Of a stretch of 64,000 nucleotides of DNA, positions 1 to 8,501 are shown piece by piece (position 1 is the stretch's first letter; the number at the start of each line of letters is the position of its first letter). Source of the DNA: Corallococcus coralloides DSM 2259 (GTDB taxonomy: Bacteria; Myxococcota; Myxococcia; Myxococcales; Myxococcaceae); contig NC_017030.1 in NCBI RefSeq assembly GCF_000255295.1, positions 8,716,328 through 8,780,327 of the forward strand. Direction: 5' to 3'. Below the pieces are notes generated by a model. The model saw only the letters and a list, made by a program, of their open reading frames with translations, was not told the DNA's origin and ran no database searches. The translations under genes and the position numbers were made by a program.

Positions 1-508
1 CGAGGCTCACGTCCTTGGCGATGCCGAAGTCCATGAGCTTCACCTCACCGGACTTGGTGAGCATGACGTTCGCGGGCTTGAGGTCGCGGTGGATGATGCG
101 GCGGAAGTGCGCGTGGTCGAGCGCGCTGGCGATGCGCGCGCCGATGACGGCGGCGACGTCCGGGGGCAGCGGGCCGTCCTTGATGAGGCCGTGGAGGGTG
201 GGGCCGTCCACGTACTCCATGACCATGAAGAGGCTGTCGTTCTTCTCCACCAGGTCATAGAGGGTGACGATGTTCTGGTGGCGGAAGGCGGCGAGCGCCA
301 GCGCCTCGCGGCGGAAGCGGGACAGGGCCTCCTGGTCGCGCTGGCCTTCGGGCAGCAGCTCCTTGATGGCGACCTCGCGCTGAAGCAGCTCATGCAGGCC
401 GCGATACACCAACGCCATGCCGCCGCGGCCCAGCTCGCCGAGCACGCGGCAGGCGCCAATCTTGCGGTGACGGATCCTCTCACTCTTCTCTGCGGCGGCG
501 ACGGTCAC
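1..508 (-). CDS. Ser/Thr protein kinase, N-terminal part (runs off left edge)
   Basis: N-terminal ~169 residues of a Hanks-type serine/threonine kinase; the rest lies left of the window. The reverse strand reads a glycine-rich loop (GELGRGGMALVY), the invariant lysine in VAIKELLP, the catalytic loop HRDLKPANV and the DFG motif (LMDFGIAKD), so all visible catalytic residues are intact. I placed the start at a GTG (508) because an in-frame TGA lies a few codons upstream; no strong ribosome site is visible. Such kinases are abundant in myxobacteria and usually have a C-terminal sensory or repeat region, which cannot be seen here. The substrate is unknown. Confidence 0.85.
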   Translation of the reverse strand, partial: MTVAAAEKSERIRHRKIGACRVLGELGRGGMALVYRGLHELLQREVAIKELLPEGQRDQEALSRFRREALALAAFRHQNIVTLYDLVEKNDSLFMVMEYVDGPTLHGLIKDGPLPPDVAAVIGARIASALDHAHFRRIIHRDLKPANVMLTKSGEVKLMDFGIAKDVSL

Positions 509-653
509 GGGTCGCAGGGTATCGATTCACGTCTCATGCGTCGATGGGCCCTCCATGGAGGGGTGGGTTCGCACAGGTGTGATGGAAAGGCGCGGTGTCG
601 CTGTCTCACGCCAGGGGGCCTACCTGGGGTGGCGGGACTGACAGGATGGGGAC

Positions 654-1460
654 ATGGGACTGGGACGCCGGACGGATTGGCTGTGGGTGTTCGTGGCGGT
701 GGGGCTGGGCGGCTGCGCGGGGCAACGTCCGCGCACGTATGCGCAGCAGGGCATGGACTCGGTGTCGAACACCTGCCGGACCCAGCCAGCGCTGTGTGTC
801 GGGCCGGAGTCGGTGGTGCCCGTCCCACGCGCGGCGCAGGTGGCCACGCTGATGGCGGGGGCGAAGCTGGCCCTGGACGCGGAGGCGAAACGGGCAGTGG
901 AGTCCGTGCTGAAGCAATGCGCGGATAAGGCGCGGACGGAGGTGCTGCTCCGGTACAACGATGGGAAGGACCCGACGGTCGCGCAGTGCAATGAACTGGT
1001 CCGCAATGCTCGGGGTGAGACCGTGTCCCGTGCCATCTGGCTGGGAGAACAGCTGCACGCCGTGGCGCTGGCGTGCGCCGGAGAGGGCCTGGAGGCCGTG
1101 ATTCCAGGGCGCTTCAGCATCGAGCCGACCTACCGCCCTGCTCAACGCACCGGCACCTTCACGCCCTTGAGCCACGAAGAGGTCGAACTGCTCAAGCAAC
1201 CCCGCTTCCTGTACGAGCTGAAAGGGGCGGTCTCACCGGACATCGTCATCCACACCGGTGACCCCATCCGGGTCAGCGCGGTCTACGATTTCAAGTTCTT
1301 CTGTTCGAACGCCGCTACGAAGGGCGCGCCCGGGTGGCGGCCCCTTTCAAAGAACCCTTCGCCTACTGAACCGACACAGAAAAACACCTATATGGACGCC
1401 TTCAATCTAGCCCCTGGCCAGGTGCTTCGCGTCATTCCCAGGTGGGGAGTCCTCGAATGA
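654..1460 (+). CDS. Lipoprotein with C-terminal PD-(D/E)XK-like nuclease region, probable toxin
   Basis: 268-residue secreted lipoprotein. The N-terminus has a hydrophobic signal and a lipobox ending GLGGC (Cys21). The middle is helical, Ala/Glu-rich and unrecognised. The C-terminal third has a candidate nuclease core: PDIVIH (Asp196) followed by VYDFKFF (Asp212-x-Lys214), the spacing expected of PD-(D/E)XK enzymes, with a later Trp-Gly end (RWGVLE). The stop overlaps the start of the DUF3396 gene by ATGA, so the two are translationally coupled, as expected for a toxin and its protector. The lipoprotein signal, spacer and C-terminal nuclease order resembles SitA toxins exchanged through the myxobacterial outer membrane. 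Nuclease activity and delivery route are inferred. Confidence 0.6.
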   Translation: MGLGRRTDWLWVFVAVGLGGCAGQRPRTYAQQGMDSVSNTCRTQPALCVGPESVVPVPRAAQVATLMAGAKLALDAEAKRAVESVLKQCADKARTEVLLRYNDGKDPTVAQCNELVRNARGETVSRAIWLGEQLHAVALACAGEGLEAVIPGRFSIEPTYRPAQRTGTFTPLSHEEVELLKQPRFLYELKGAVSPDIVIHTGDPIRVSAVYDFKFFCSNAATKGAPGWRPLSKNPSPTEPTQKNTYMDAFNLAPGQVLRVIPRWGVLE

Positions 1461-2395
1461 AAAACCTGCCCCGCGTCCGGATCTACATCAGGGATGACTT
1501 CGGGCCGGACTTCCTCGCCGTGAACGACTGCCTCCAGTTGTGTCTCTTCATGCCGCACGCGCACAACGCCTTGAAGCCTCGGATACAGCGAGCGCTCGAC
1601 CTGTATCGGGAGGCCATTGGGAAGGACGCCCTGGGCTTCTATGGAGATCTCGACGGCCAATGGCAGACAGTCGACACGGAGGGCTGGCATCTCATCCACC
1701 AGCGGATTCACGACGGAGATGTCAGCCATCTTCAATTGCTGGGTGCCGCCACCACCTCTGACCCTTACTCGGAAAGCCATCGGTACAAGTTCCATTACGT
1801 GGGGTACGCGCTCGACCGTCCCCCCGAAGACCTCCATTGGCCGAACGCGGTCAGCGCACTGCGACTGACCTTTCCCACGGAGTTCCTGGAAGCCCAGGGG
1901 CCCGAGCGCTTCCGAGCACTGGCGATTGAGCTTGCCAGCGCCCTCCCCTTCAGCTCGGGCCAGGCGGGCCTTTCATTCAATGGCGAGCCCCTGGCATCTG
2001 TCGTCCGCGATGAGGTGAAGGCATTGAGCTTCCGCCATCCGGCCATGGATGTGCCCAACCTGGACGACGTGGCCCGGGGCCTGGGCACCCGCGTGCGCGC
2101 CCCGGCCTGGATGAACTTCCTGGGTCCACCGGTCCTCCATGAACTGGGTGGAGTGGAAGGTCTGCGCTCCCGGCTGCACTCGCCGGGCACCACCGTGCAA
2201 GCACTGGGTCCAGACCGGGTTGTCGTCACGCTGGGCCCATGGCCGGAGGCCGGTGACACCGAACAGGGACAGACATTGCCCGCCTACCGGGAGCTCGCGC
2301 GCGTGCTCGAGCCCTGGCTGTACCAGGAGGCCGTGTCAGAAGACTCCGACTTCTTCACCATGACACGCCGCTGGCAGCGCCGTTTCCTCGACTGA
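1457..2395 (+). CDS. DUF3396 (type VI immunity) family protein
   Basis: 312 residues, no signal peptide or membrane segment, so cytoplasmic. Sequence style (RIYIRDDFGPDF near the start, HYVGYALDRPP in the middle, a conserved VRAPAWMNFLG-like segment) matches DUF3396, a family annotated as type VI immunity proteins and common in myxobacteria beside nuclease-like toxins. The start at ATG 1457 is preceded by GGGGAG at a good distance and overlaps the stop of the toxin-like lipoprotein by four bases. The expected role is to bind and neutralise the C-terminal domain of that upstream protein. A few codons further upstream a GTG could also start the frame, but its spacing is worse. Confidence 0.7.
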   Translation: MKNLPRVRIYIRDDFGPDFLAVNDCLQLCLFMPHAHNALKPRIQRALDLYREAIGKDALGFYGDLDGQWQTVDTEGWHLIHQRIHDGDVSHLQLLGAATTSDPYSESHRYKFHYVGYALDRPPEDLHWPNAVSALRLTFPTEFLEAQGPERFRALAIELASALPFSSGQAGLSFNGEPLASVVRDEVKALSFRHPAMDVPNLDDVARGLGTRVRAPAWMNFLGPPVLHELGGVEGLRSRLHSPGTTVQALGPDRVVVTLGPWPEAGDTEQGQTLPAYRELARVLEPWLYQEAVSEDSDFFTMTRRWQRRFLD

Positions 2396-2481
2396 GCGCT
2401 CCGCTTCCCGTTCCCCTCTGCCCTGCACCGCCCCGCGCGCGTTCCCATGCTTCTTCCATTCAACGAGCCTGGGAGGACGCC

Positions 2482-3069
2482 ATGACGGAACGGGACGCAT
2501 ACATCCAGAAGATGGAGGCCGAGCAGCGTGAGGCGACCGCTCGCTTCCGCGAAATCGAAGCCCAGGCGGAGCTGGCCGACAGCGAGGACTCGCTCGATGT
2601 CCTCACCGGCGCCCGTGCCTTCAACGACGACGTCAACCGCGAGCTCCAGGCGCTCCGCCGCGCCGACGAGCGCGACTGGGACCGCCTCAAGGACGGCGCG
2701 GACAAGGCCCGCAGCCGCCTCCGTGAGCACCTGGACCACGCTGGCAACCGGTGGGGCGAGCTCCGCGAAGGCTACCAGCGCCAGCGCGAAGCCGAGCTGA
2801 AGGAGCTGGGCGCGCAGATGGACGGTTGGATCGCCGCCCACAAGCGCTCCCGGGCCGAGGACTCGCTCCTCACCCGCGAGGAGCTCGACTTCATCACGCG
2901 CGGCCTGAAGACCTCCGGCGAGATGCTCAAGAACCTGAGCCACGCGCGCGGGCATGCCTGGAAGACCGCCCGCGATCAGTACGAGGCCAACTGGCGCGAG
3001 CTGCAGGAACGCTCCCGCATCATCCGCTCCGACGGCGCCCAGGAGGAAGCCGGCGCTTCCCCGCCCTGA
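2482..3069 (+). CDS. Coiled-coil protein of unknown function
   Basis: 195 residues, almost entirely charged and helical (runs of Glu, Arg, Lys and Ala in heptad-like spacing), with no signal peptide, membrane segment or Cys. A GGGAGG ribosome site sits about six bases before the ATG. It may be a cytoplasmic coiled-coil protein; I do not recognise a family. It stands alone, 86 bp after the DUF3396 gene and 118 bp before the exopolyphosphatase gene on the same strand, so co-transcription with either is possible but not indicated by overlap. Confidence 0.65.
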   Translation: MTERDAYIQKMEAEQREATARFREIEAQAELADSEDSLDVLTGARAFNDDVNRELQALRRADERDWDRLKDGADKARSRLREHLDHAGNRWGELREGYQRQREAELKELGAQMDGWIAAHKRSRAEDSLLTREELDFITRGLKTSGEMLKNLSHARGHAWKTARDQYEANWRELQERSRIIRSDGAQEEAGASPP

Positions 3070-3187
3070 AGCCCCATCTTCACCAACGCCACACGGCCGT
3101 CACACGGCTACGCTAGGAACCGCCCCCACCTGGAGGGACACGGCCCGGAAGGCCCGTGCCCCTCCAGGCGTTTTCGTCCGCGAGCCC

Positions 3188-4708
3188 ATGGCCCTTTCCG
3201 CCCGTCCCTCTCCGACTCCCGTCCTCGCCGCCATCGATGTGGGCACCAACGCCGTGCGCCTGGAGCTGGCCCGCCCGGACGCCGAGGGCTCGCTTGAAAC
3301 CCTCCACCAGGAGCGAGACCCCATCCGCCCCGGCGAGGGCGTCTTCACCACTGGCGAGATGCCCCCGGAGACCGCCGACCGCCTCCTGGCCACCCTGCGC
3401 CGCTACGCCGCGCTCTGCCGCCGCCACAAGGCCCAGGTGCGCGCCGTCGCCACCAGCGCGCTGCGCGAGGCCCGCAACCAGCAGGACATCGTGCGCCGCG
3501 TGCACGAGGAGGCCGGCCTGGAGCTGGAGGTCGTCAGCGGCAAGGAGGAGGCCCGCCTCATCTGCCTGGGCGTGCTGCACCGGAAGCCCGCCAACACCCG
3601 CTCGCTCCTCGTGGACATCGGCGGAGGCAGCACGGAGGTGGCCATCGCCACCGGCGAGAAGCCCGACGAGCTCTGGAGCCTCTCCCTGGGCTCCGTGCGT
3701 CTCACGGAGGTGTTCGACACCGCGCGCGCCGTGACGCCCAAGCAGCTGCGGCTGATGCGCAGCTTCGTGGAGGAGACCCTCCACAAGACGCTCCCGGAGA
3801 AGCTCCCCGCCCTGCCCCGCGTGGCGCTGGGCTCGTCCGGCACCATTGGAGCCGTGGTGGGTTTCGCCGCCGCGGACAACGGAGGCAATGCCACCGTGCG
3901 ACAGCTCACCCAGACCGTGGAGGCCCTGGCGAAGATGCCGCCGGAGCGCCGCCGCAAGCGCTTCGACCCGCGCCGCGCGGACATCATCGTCTCCGGCGCC
4001 GTCATCCTGGAGGGCGTCGCGCGCCACCTGGGCGTGGAGTCCGTCAGCGTCGTCAACCGCGGCCTGCGTGACGGCCTGCTGGTGGACCTGCTCTACCGTC
4101 AGGACGAAACGCGCGAGGACCCCAGCCTCGCGGACGCGGCCATCGTCATGGGGCAGCGCTTCCGCTTCGACGAGAAGCACGCCCGCCAGGTGGCGCGCCT
4201 GTCCCTGGCCCTCTTCGACGGCCTGGCCTCGCTGCACCAGCTGCCCCTGTCCGTGCGCCCGCACCTGGAGGTCGCCGCGCTGCTGCACGACATTGGCACG
4301 GCGGTCAGCTACGAGCGCCACCACCGCCACACGTACTACCTCATCCACAACGCGGACATCCCGGGCCTGGCGGACCGCGAGCGTGAAATCATCGCGCGCG
4401 TCGCCCGCTACCACCGGCGCTCTCCGCCAGAGCTGTCCCACTCCGGCATGGCCGGGCTCACCCCGTCCGAAGCGCGGCGCGTGCGCAAGCTGGCCACGCT
4501 GCTGCGGGTGGCGAACTCGCTGGACCACAGCCACCACCAGCCCATCCGCGACTTCAAGGTGACGGACGGCCGCGAGGCGGTGACGCTGCACCTGCACGCC
4601 CGCCACCCCCTCGACCTGGAGCTGTGGAACGCCGAGCGCGAGGTCGCCGCCTTCCGCAAGGTGTTCGGCAAGCGGCTCGCCTTCCAGGTCCACTCGACGG
4701 GCCGCTAG
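3188..4708 (+). CDS. ppx: Exopolyphosphatase (Ppx/GppA family)
   Basis: 506 residues. Ppx/GppA phosphatases remove terminal phosphate from inorganic polyphosphate or from pppGpp. The N-terminal half has the sugar-kinase/Hsp70-type ATPase fold motifs: AAIDVGTNAVRLEL near residue 14, SALREARN, the phosphate loop VDIGGGSTEVAI near 142, and GSSGTIGAV. The C-terminal ~200 residues form an HD-like domain (LLHDIGTAVSYERHHRHTYYLI), as in Ppx rather than the shorter GppA-only forms. The open frame extends to 2954, but ATG 3188 begins the recognisable family N-terminus; the upstream residues look non-coding. Monocistronic by appearance. Confidence 0.9.
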   Translation: MALSARPSPTPVLAAIDVGTNAVRLELARPDAEGSLETLHQERDPIRPGEGVFTTGEMPPETADRLLATLRRYAALCRRHKAQVRAVATSALREARNQQDIVRRVHEEAGLELEVVSGKEEARLICLGVLHRKPANTRSLLVDIGGGSTEVAIATGEKPDELWSLSLGSVRLTEVFDTARAVTPKQLRLMRSFVEETLHKTLPEKLPALPRVALGSSGTIGAVVGFAAADNGGNATVRQLTQTVEALAKMPPERRRKRFDPRRADIIVSGAVILEGVARHLGVESVSVVNRGLRDGLLVDLLYRQDETREDPSLADAAIVMGQRFRFDEKHARQVARLSLALFDGLASLHQLPLSVRPHLEVAALLHDIGTAVSYERHHRHTYYLIHNADIPGLADREREIIARVARYHRRSPPELSHSGMAGLTPSEARRVRKLATLLRVANSLDHSHHQPIRDFKVTDGREAVTLHLHARHPLDLELWNAEREVAAFRKVFGKRLAFQVHSTGR

Positions 4709-4872
4709 GGCCACTGCCTCCCTGCCCGCTCTCCAGAGGAGGGAGCGCGGCGCCGGTCCTGCCCGGTCCCACCGCCGTGCCCAGAGTCCAGACGAATGGG
4801 TCCCATGTGCCTTCGCGAAGGCGCCGGGGGCCTTCACGTCTTTCGAGGCCCTGGCGGGGCAAGGAGCGGAAC

Positions 4873-6096
4873 ATGAAGGCAGTCGTTTTCCATGGCATCG
4901 GAGACATCCGGCTGGACGACGTCGCGGAGCCGAAGCTGAAGGAGCCCACGGACGCCATCATCCGGCTGACCGCCAGCGCCATCTGCGGCACGGACCTGCA
5001 CATGATCCGCGGCACCATGCCCGGCATGAAGCCCGGCACCATCCTCGGCCACGAAGGCGTGGGCGTCATCGAGGAGCTGGGCAAGGACGTGCGCAACTTC
5101 AACGTGGGTGACCGCGTGGTCATCTGCTCCACCATCGGGTGCGGCAACTGCTCGTACTGCCGCGCGGGCTACTACGCCCAATGCAACGACGCGAACCCCA
5201 ACGGCCCTGACGCGGGCACCGCCTTCTTCGGCGGGCCGGAGATGACGGGCCCCTTCGACGGCATGCAGGCGGAGAAGGCGCGCATTCCGCACGCGGCGGT
5301 CACCATGGTGAAGGTGCCCGACGGCGTCACCGACGACCAGGCCATCCTGGTCTCCGACATCTTCCCCACGGGCTACTTCGGGGCGGAGATGGCGGAAATC
5401 AAACCGGGTGACACCGTGGCGGTGTTCGGCTGCGGCCCGGTGGGCCTGTTCGCCATCGTGAGCGCGAGGCTGCTGGGCGCGGGCCGCGTCTTCGCCATCG
5501 ACAGCCACGAGGACCGGCTGGCGCTCGCGAAGGCCCAGGGCGCGGAGGTCATCAACTTCGAGGAGGAGGACCCGGTGGAGACGCTCAAGCGCTTCACCGG
5601 CGGCATCGGCGTGGACCGCGCCATCGACGCGGTGGGCGTGGACGCGCAGCACGCGCATCACGGCCCGGCCGCCAAGAAGGCCAAGGCGGAGAAGCCCGAG
5701 TTCAAGCGCGAGGTGGAGCAGGTCGCGCCCAAGCAGAAGCCGGACGGCGACAACTGGGTGCCCGGCGACGCGCCGTCGCAGGCCGCGCAGTGGGCGGTGC
5801 AGGGGCTGGCCAAGGCGGGCACGCTGTCCATCATCGGCGTGTACCCGCAGACGATGAACGCGTTCCCCATTGGCGAGGCGATGAACAAGAACCTCACCCT
5901 GCGCATGGGCAACTGCAACCACCGCAAGTACATCCCCAAGCTGCTGGAGCTGGTGCGCTCCGGCACGGTGGACCCCACGGCCATCCTGAGCCACGTGAAG
6001 TCCATGGCCTCCGCCATCGACGCGTACCGCAACTTCGACCTGCGCAAGCCGGGCTGGGTGAAGGTGGAGCTGGAGCCGGGCGTCACGCTCCAGTGA
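4873..6096 (+). CDS. Zinc-dependent dehydrogenase, formaldehyde dehydrogenase-like
   Basis: 407-residue medium-chain zinc dehydrogenase. Catalytic-zinc ligands lie in AICGTDLH and GHEGVGV. The structural zinc lobe has four Cys (CGNCSYCRAGYYAQC). The Rossmann motif GCGPVGLFA is followed by an acidic residue (AIDSHEDRL), favouring NAD over NADP. A Lys/Glu-rich ~45-residue insertion around residues 255-300 is typical of the glutathione-independent formaldehyde dehydrogenase branch, so formaldehyde or a related small alcohol or aldehyde is the likely substrate. The start at ATG 4873 follows GGGGCAAGGAGCGG; the frame is open further upstream without family similarity. It ends 4 bp from the convergent queA stop. 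Confidence 0.85.
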   Translation: MKAVVFHGIGDIRLDDVAEPKLKEPTDAIIRLTASAICGTDLHMIRGTMPGMKPGTILGHEGVGVIEELGKDVRNFNVGDRVVICSTIGCGNCSYCRAGYYAQCNDANPNGPDAGTAFFGGPEMTGPFDGMQAEKARIPHAAVTMVKVPDGVTDDQAILVSDIFPTGYFGAEMAEIKPGDTVAVFGCGPVGLFAIVSARLLGAGRVFAIDSHEDRLALAKAQGAEVINFEEEDPVETLKRFTGGIGVDRAIDAVGVDAQHAHHGPAAKKAKAEKPEFKREVEQVAPKQKPDGDNWVPGDAPSQAAQWAVQGLAKAGTLSIIGVYPQTMNAFPIGEAMNKNLTLRMGNCNHRKYIPKLLELVRSGTVDPTAILSHVKSMASAIDAYRNFDLRKPGWVKVELEPGVTLQ

Positions 6097-6100
6097 CGCG

Positions 6101-7123
6101 TCATGCATCCAGAATGAGGCACGCGTCGCCGAACTCGTGCCCCAGGTAGCCCGCGCCTTCCGCATGCGCCGAAGCCCGGAGCAGGAGCGGGAGCGGCGCG
6201 AAGGCCTGGAGCAGCGCATGGTGGCTGCTCCCCGGGTCGTGCACGCCGGTGAGCAGCCCGTGCACCACCCGGGGCACGTAGCCGGGCCCGAGCAGCAGGT
6301 CCGTCACCTCTTCGCCCGGCACCAGCCTCCCGTGCTGTGTCGCGCGCCCTTCCAGCGCGCGCACCACGGTGGTGCCCACCGCCACCACGCGCCCGCCCTT
6401 CGCCCGCGTCTCCTCCACCAGCGACACGGTGCGCTCGGGGATGTCCGAGCGTTCGGGCCGGGGCAGCGCCGCGTCCAGCGCCGCGTCGCCCGTGGAGGAG
6501 AGTCCCGCCGCATGCGTGAGGGACGCCCAGCGCACGCCGCGCGCCTTCAGCCGCAGCAGCACGGACGCGGTGAGGGGCAGGCCCGCGGAAGGCATCTCCG
6601 CGGCCCACGGTCGTGAAGCGTAGAGCGTCTGCACGTGCCACAGCGCCAGCGGCCCCGCGGTGTACGCGTACTGCACCGGACGGCCCGCCGAGTAGAGGGC
6701 CTGCCAGAGCGCCGCGCCGGTCCGGTCGAAGGCCACGCGCAGGAGCCGGGGGGATGGGGGCAGTACCTCCATCACTCGCGCGGTGAGTCCGCCGACGTCC
6801 AGGCGTGCGCCCACGGGGAGCTCGGGCGGTGGGGGTCGGTCCTCGGTCCGTCGGCGCCAGTCCCCCGCGCCGAAGAGGACGGCCGTCCAGGTGTCGTCGG
6901 GTTCGTGGGAGAGGAGCCGCAGCTCGATGGCGGCGCCCGTGCTGGTGCGGCCCGTGAGGGAGCCGGGCAGCGTGGCCGCGTCGTTCATCACCAGCAGGTC
7001 GCCTTCGCGCAGGAGGTCCGGCAGCTCCGAGGCGAGGGTGTCGGTGAAGCGTTCGCGTCGGGGCTCCACGTGCAGGAGCCTCGCGGTGTCGGGGCGTTCC
7101 CGGGGCCAGCGTGCGGCGTTCAT
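6101..7123 (-). CDS. queA: S-adenosylmethionine:tRNA ribosyltransferase-isomerase
   Basis: 340 residues, close to the usual QueA length. QueA transfers and isomerises the ribosyl moiety of S-adenosylmethionine onto 7-aminomethyl-7-deazaguanine in tRNA to give epoxyqueuosine. Diagnostic segments are LLVMNDAATLPGSL (family NDTRV region, here NDAAT), SAGLPLTASVLLRLKARGV, the THAAG segment and VVAVGTTVVRALE, then FAPLPLLLRA near the end. The classical TRV triplet after ND is altered, so the enzyme may be a divergent QueA-like protein. ATG 7123 overlaps the stop of the upstream SDR gene by ATGA, making a two-gene operon. Confidence 0.82.
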   Translation of the reverse strand: MNAARWPRERPDTARLLHVEPRRERFTDTLASELPDLLREGDLLVMNDAATLPGSLTGRTSTGAAIELRLLSHEPDDTWTAVLFGAGDWRRRTEDRPPPPELPVGARLDVGGLTARVMEVLPPSPRLLRVAFDRTGAALWQALYSAGRPVQYAYTAGPLALWHVQTLYASRPWAAEMPSAGLPLTASVLLRLKARGVRWASLTHAAGLSSTGDAALDAALPRPERSDIPERTVSLVEETRAKGGRVVAVGTTVVRALEGRATQHGRLVPGEEVTDLLLGPGYVPRVVHGLLTGVHDPGSSHHALLQAFAPLPLLLRASAHAEGAGYLGHEFGDACLILDA

Positions 7124-7842
7124 GCGGCCTCCCAGCTCGCGGCCTCGAAGCGCTGGCCGGACGCGGTGTCGCGGGCCTCCACGAGCGCGAGGATGCGCGC
7201 GGCCACGTCCTCCGGCTTCGCCAGCGTCGCGGGGTCGGCGTCCGGGAGCGCGTCGCTGTGCATGCGCGTGTCCATGTCACCGGGGTCCACGGTGAGCAGG
7301 CGCACGCCGCTGCCCTCGAACTCCGAGGCCCAGATGCGCGTCAGGTGCTCCAGCGCGGCCTTCGACACGCTGTAGGCGCCCCAGCGGGGATAGGCGGACA
7401 CGGCGGCGTCGGAGGTGATGTTGAGGATGAGGCCCCGGCCCCGGACGACCATGCTCCCCGCGACGGCCTTCGTCAGACGGAAGGGCCCCAGCAGGTTGAC
7501 CTCCAGCACCTGCGACACGTCCTCGCACGCCGTGTCGAGCAGGAGCGGCAGGGGCGTGGGGCCCAGGGTGCTCGCGTTGTTGATCAGGACATCCAGCGGG
7601 CCCACCAGCGCGGTGGCCGCACCGACCAGTGGGTAGATGGCCTGCTTGTCCCCCACGTCGAAGGCGAGCCCGTGCACCGCCAGCCCCCGCGCCTTCAGGG
7701 GCGTCACCGCCGACTCAAGTGCCTTCGCGTCGCGCGCCACGCCCACCACCCGGGCGCCCCGCCGGGCAAAGGCTTCCATCAGGGCCCGGCCCAGTCCCCG
7801 GCTCGCGCCCGTCACCAGCACTGCTTGATTCCGCATGTCCAT
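7120..7842 (-). CDS. Short-chain dehydrogenase/reductase
   Basis: 240-residue SDR oxidoreductase. The N-terminal nucleotide motif is TGASRGLG; NNAS follows near residue 90. The catalytic Ser is in NITSDAAVS, with Tyr and Lys in YSVSKAA (YxxxK). The length is standard. The start at ATG 7842 has AAGGAG nine bases upstream; a longer open frame to 8091 has no family similarity. It is the promoter-proximal gene of an operon with queA and is divergent from the XRE-cupin regulator, 84 bp apart. The substrate is unknown, but the divergent regulator suggests control by a small molecule sensed through its cupin. Confidence 0.87.
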   Translation of the reverse strand: MDMRNQAVLVTGASRGLGRALMEAFARRGARVVGVARDAKALESAVTPLKARGLAVHGLAFDVGDKQAIYPLVGAATALVGPLDVLINNASTLGPTPLPLLLDTACEDVSQVLEVNLLGPFRLTKAVAGSMVVRGRGLILNITSDAAVSAYPRWGAYSVSKAALEHLTRIWASEFEGSGVRLLTVDPGDMDTRMHSDALPDADPATLAKPEDVAARILALVEARDTASGQRFEAASWEAA

Positions 7843-7905
7843 GGCATGTCTCTCCTTGAGGCATGGATAGCGGATGGGCTCCGACAAGATGGCATGGGCG
7901 CCAAT

Positions 7906-7926
7906 GCGTTGGCAGAATGCCAGCGC
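7906..7926. promoter_or_regulatory. Imperfect palindrome between SDR and XRE-cupin genes
   Basis: A 21-bp near-palindrome with arms GCGTTGGCAG and ATGCCAGCGC (two mismatches) abuts the start codon of the XRE-cupin gene and lies in the divergent promoter gap. The position suits an autoregulatory operator controlling both directions. No experimental support; based on symmetry and location only. Confidence 0.45.
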
Positions 7927-8484
7927 ATGAGCGAAGAGGACCTTCCAGGCAGACTGGCACGCAACCTGCGGACGCTGAGGGAGACGCGAGGGGCCACGCA
8001 GGTGCAGCTCGCGAAGCTGGCGGGCGTGCCCCGGGCCACCTGGGCGCATCTGGAGTCTGGCGCGGCGAACCCCACGCTGTCGGTGCTGCACCGGGTGGCA
8101 GGGGCGCTGCAGGTGTCATTGGAGGAGCTGCTGGCCCGGCCCAAGGCGAGCGCCCGGCACTACCGGCGCGACAGCCTGCCCATGAAGCAGAGAGGCGCGG
8201 CCTTCCTGCGCAAGCTCCTTCCGGATCCGCTGCCGGGCATGGAGTTCGACCGGATGGAGCTTCCACCCAAGGCACGCATCACCGGAGTGCCCCACACGCC
8301 CGGCACACGCGAGTACCTGGCCTGTGAGTCCGGAACGATTGCGCTGGTGGCCAGCGGGGAGCGCTTCATCCTGGAAGTCGGTGACGTCGTCGTCTTCCGG
8401 GGCGACCAGAAGCACTCCTACGAGAACCCCGGCGTGCGCACGGCGGTGGGCTACTCCGTCGTGCTGCTTGCGCCGTCGCTGTGA
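7927..8484 (+). CDS. XRE-family regulator with C-terminal cupin sensor
   Basis: 185 residues. An N-terminal helix-turn-helix of XRE type (about residues 10-65: NLRTLRETRGATQVQLAKLA, then VPRATWAHLESG and SLEELLA) is joined to a C-terminal cupin fold (about 110-182, GTREYLACESG, VGDVVVFRGDQKHSYENPG). This class represses or activates adjacent metabolic genes in response to a ligand held by the cupin. It is divergent from an SDR-queA operon. A palindrome lies directly before its start codon, so the transcript may be nearly leaderless or the start may be a few codons upstream (an in-frame ATG near 7894 is possible). Confidence 0.85.
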   Translation: MSEEDLPGRLARNLRTLRETRGATQVQLAKLAGVPRATWAHLESGAANPTLSVLHRVAGALQVSLEELLARPKASARHYRRDSLPMKQRGAAFLRKLLPDPLPGMEFDRMELPPKARITGVPHTPGTREYLACESGTIALVASGERFILEVGDVVVFRGDQKHSYENPGVRTAVGYSVVLLAPSL

Positions 8485-8501
8485 GCAAGCAGGATACGGC
8501 C

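Noticed and set aside
3113-4837. 574-residue minus-strand frame opposite the exopolyphosphatase gene
   Set aside because: Low-complexity shadow of ppx, which has all family motifs.
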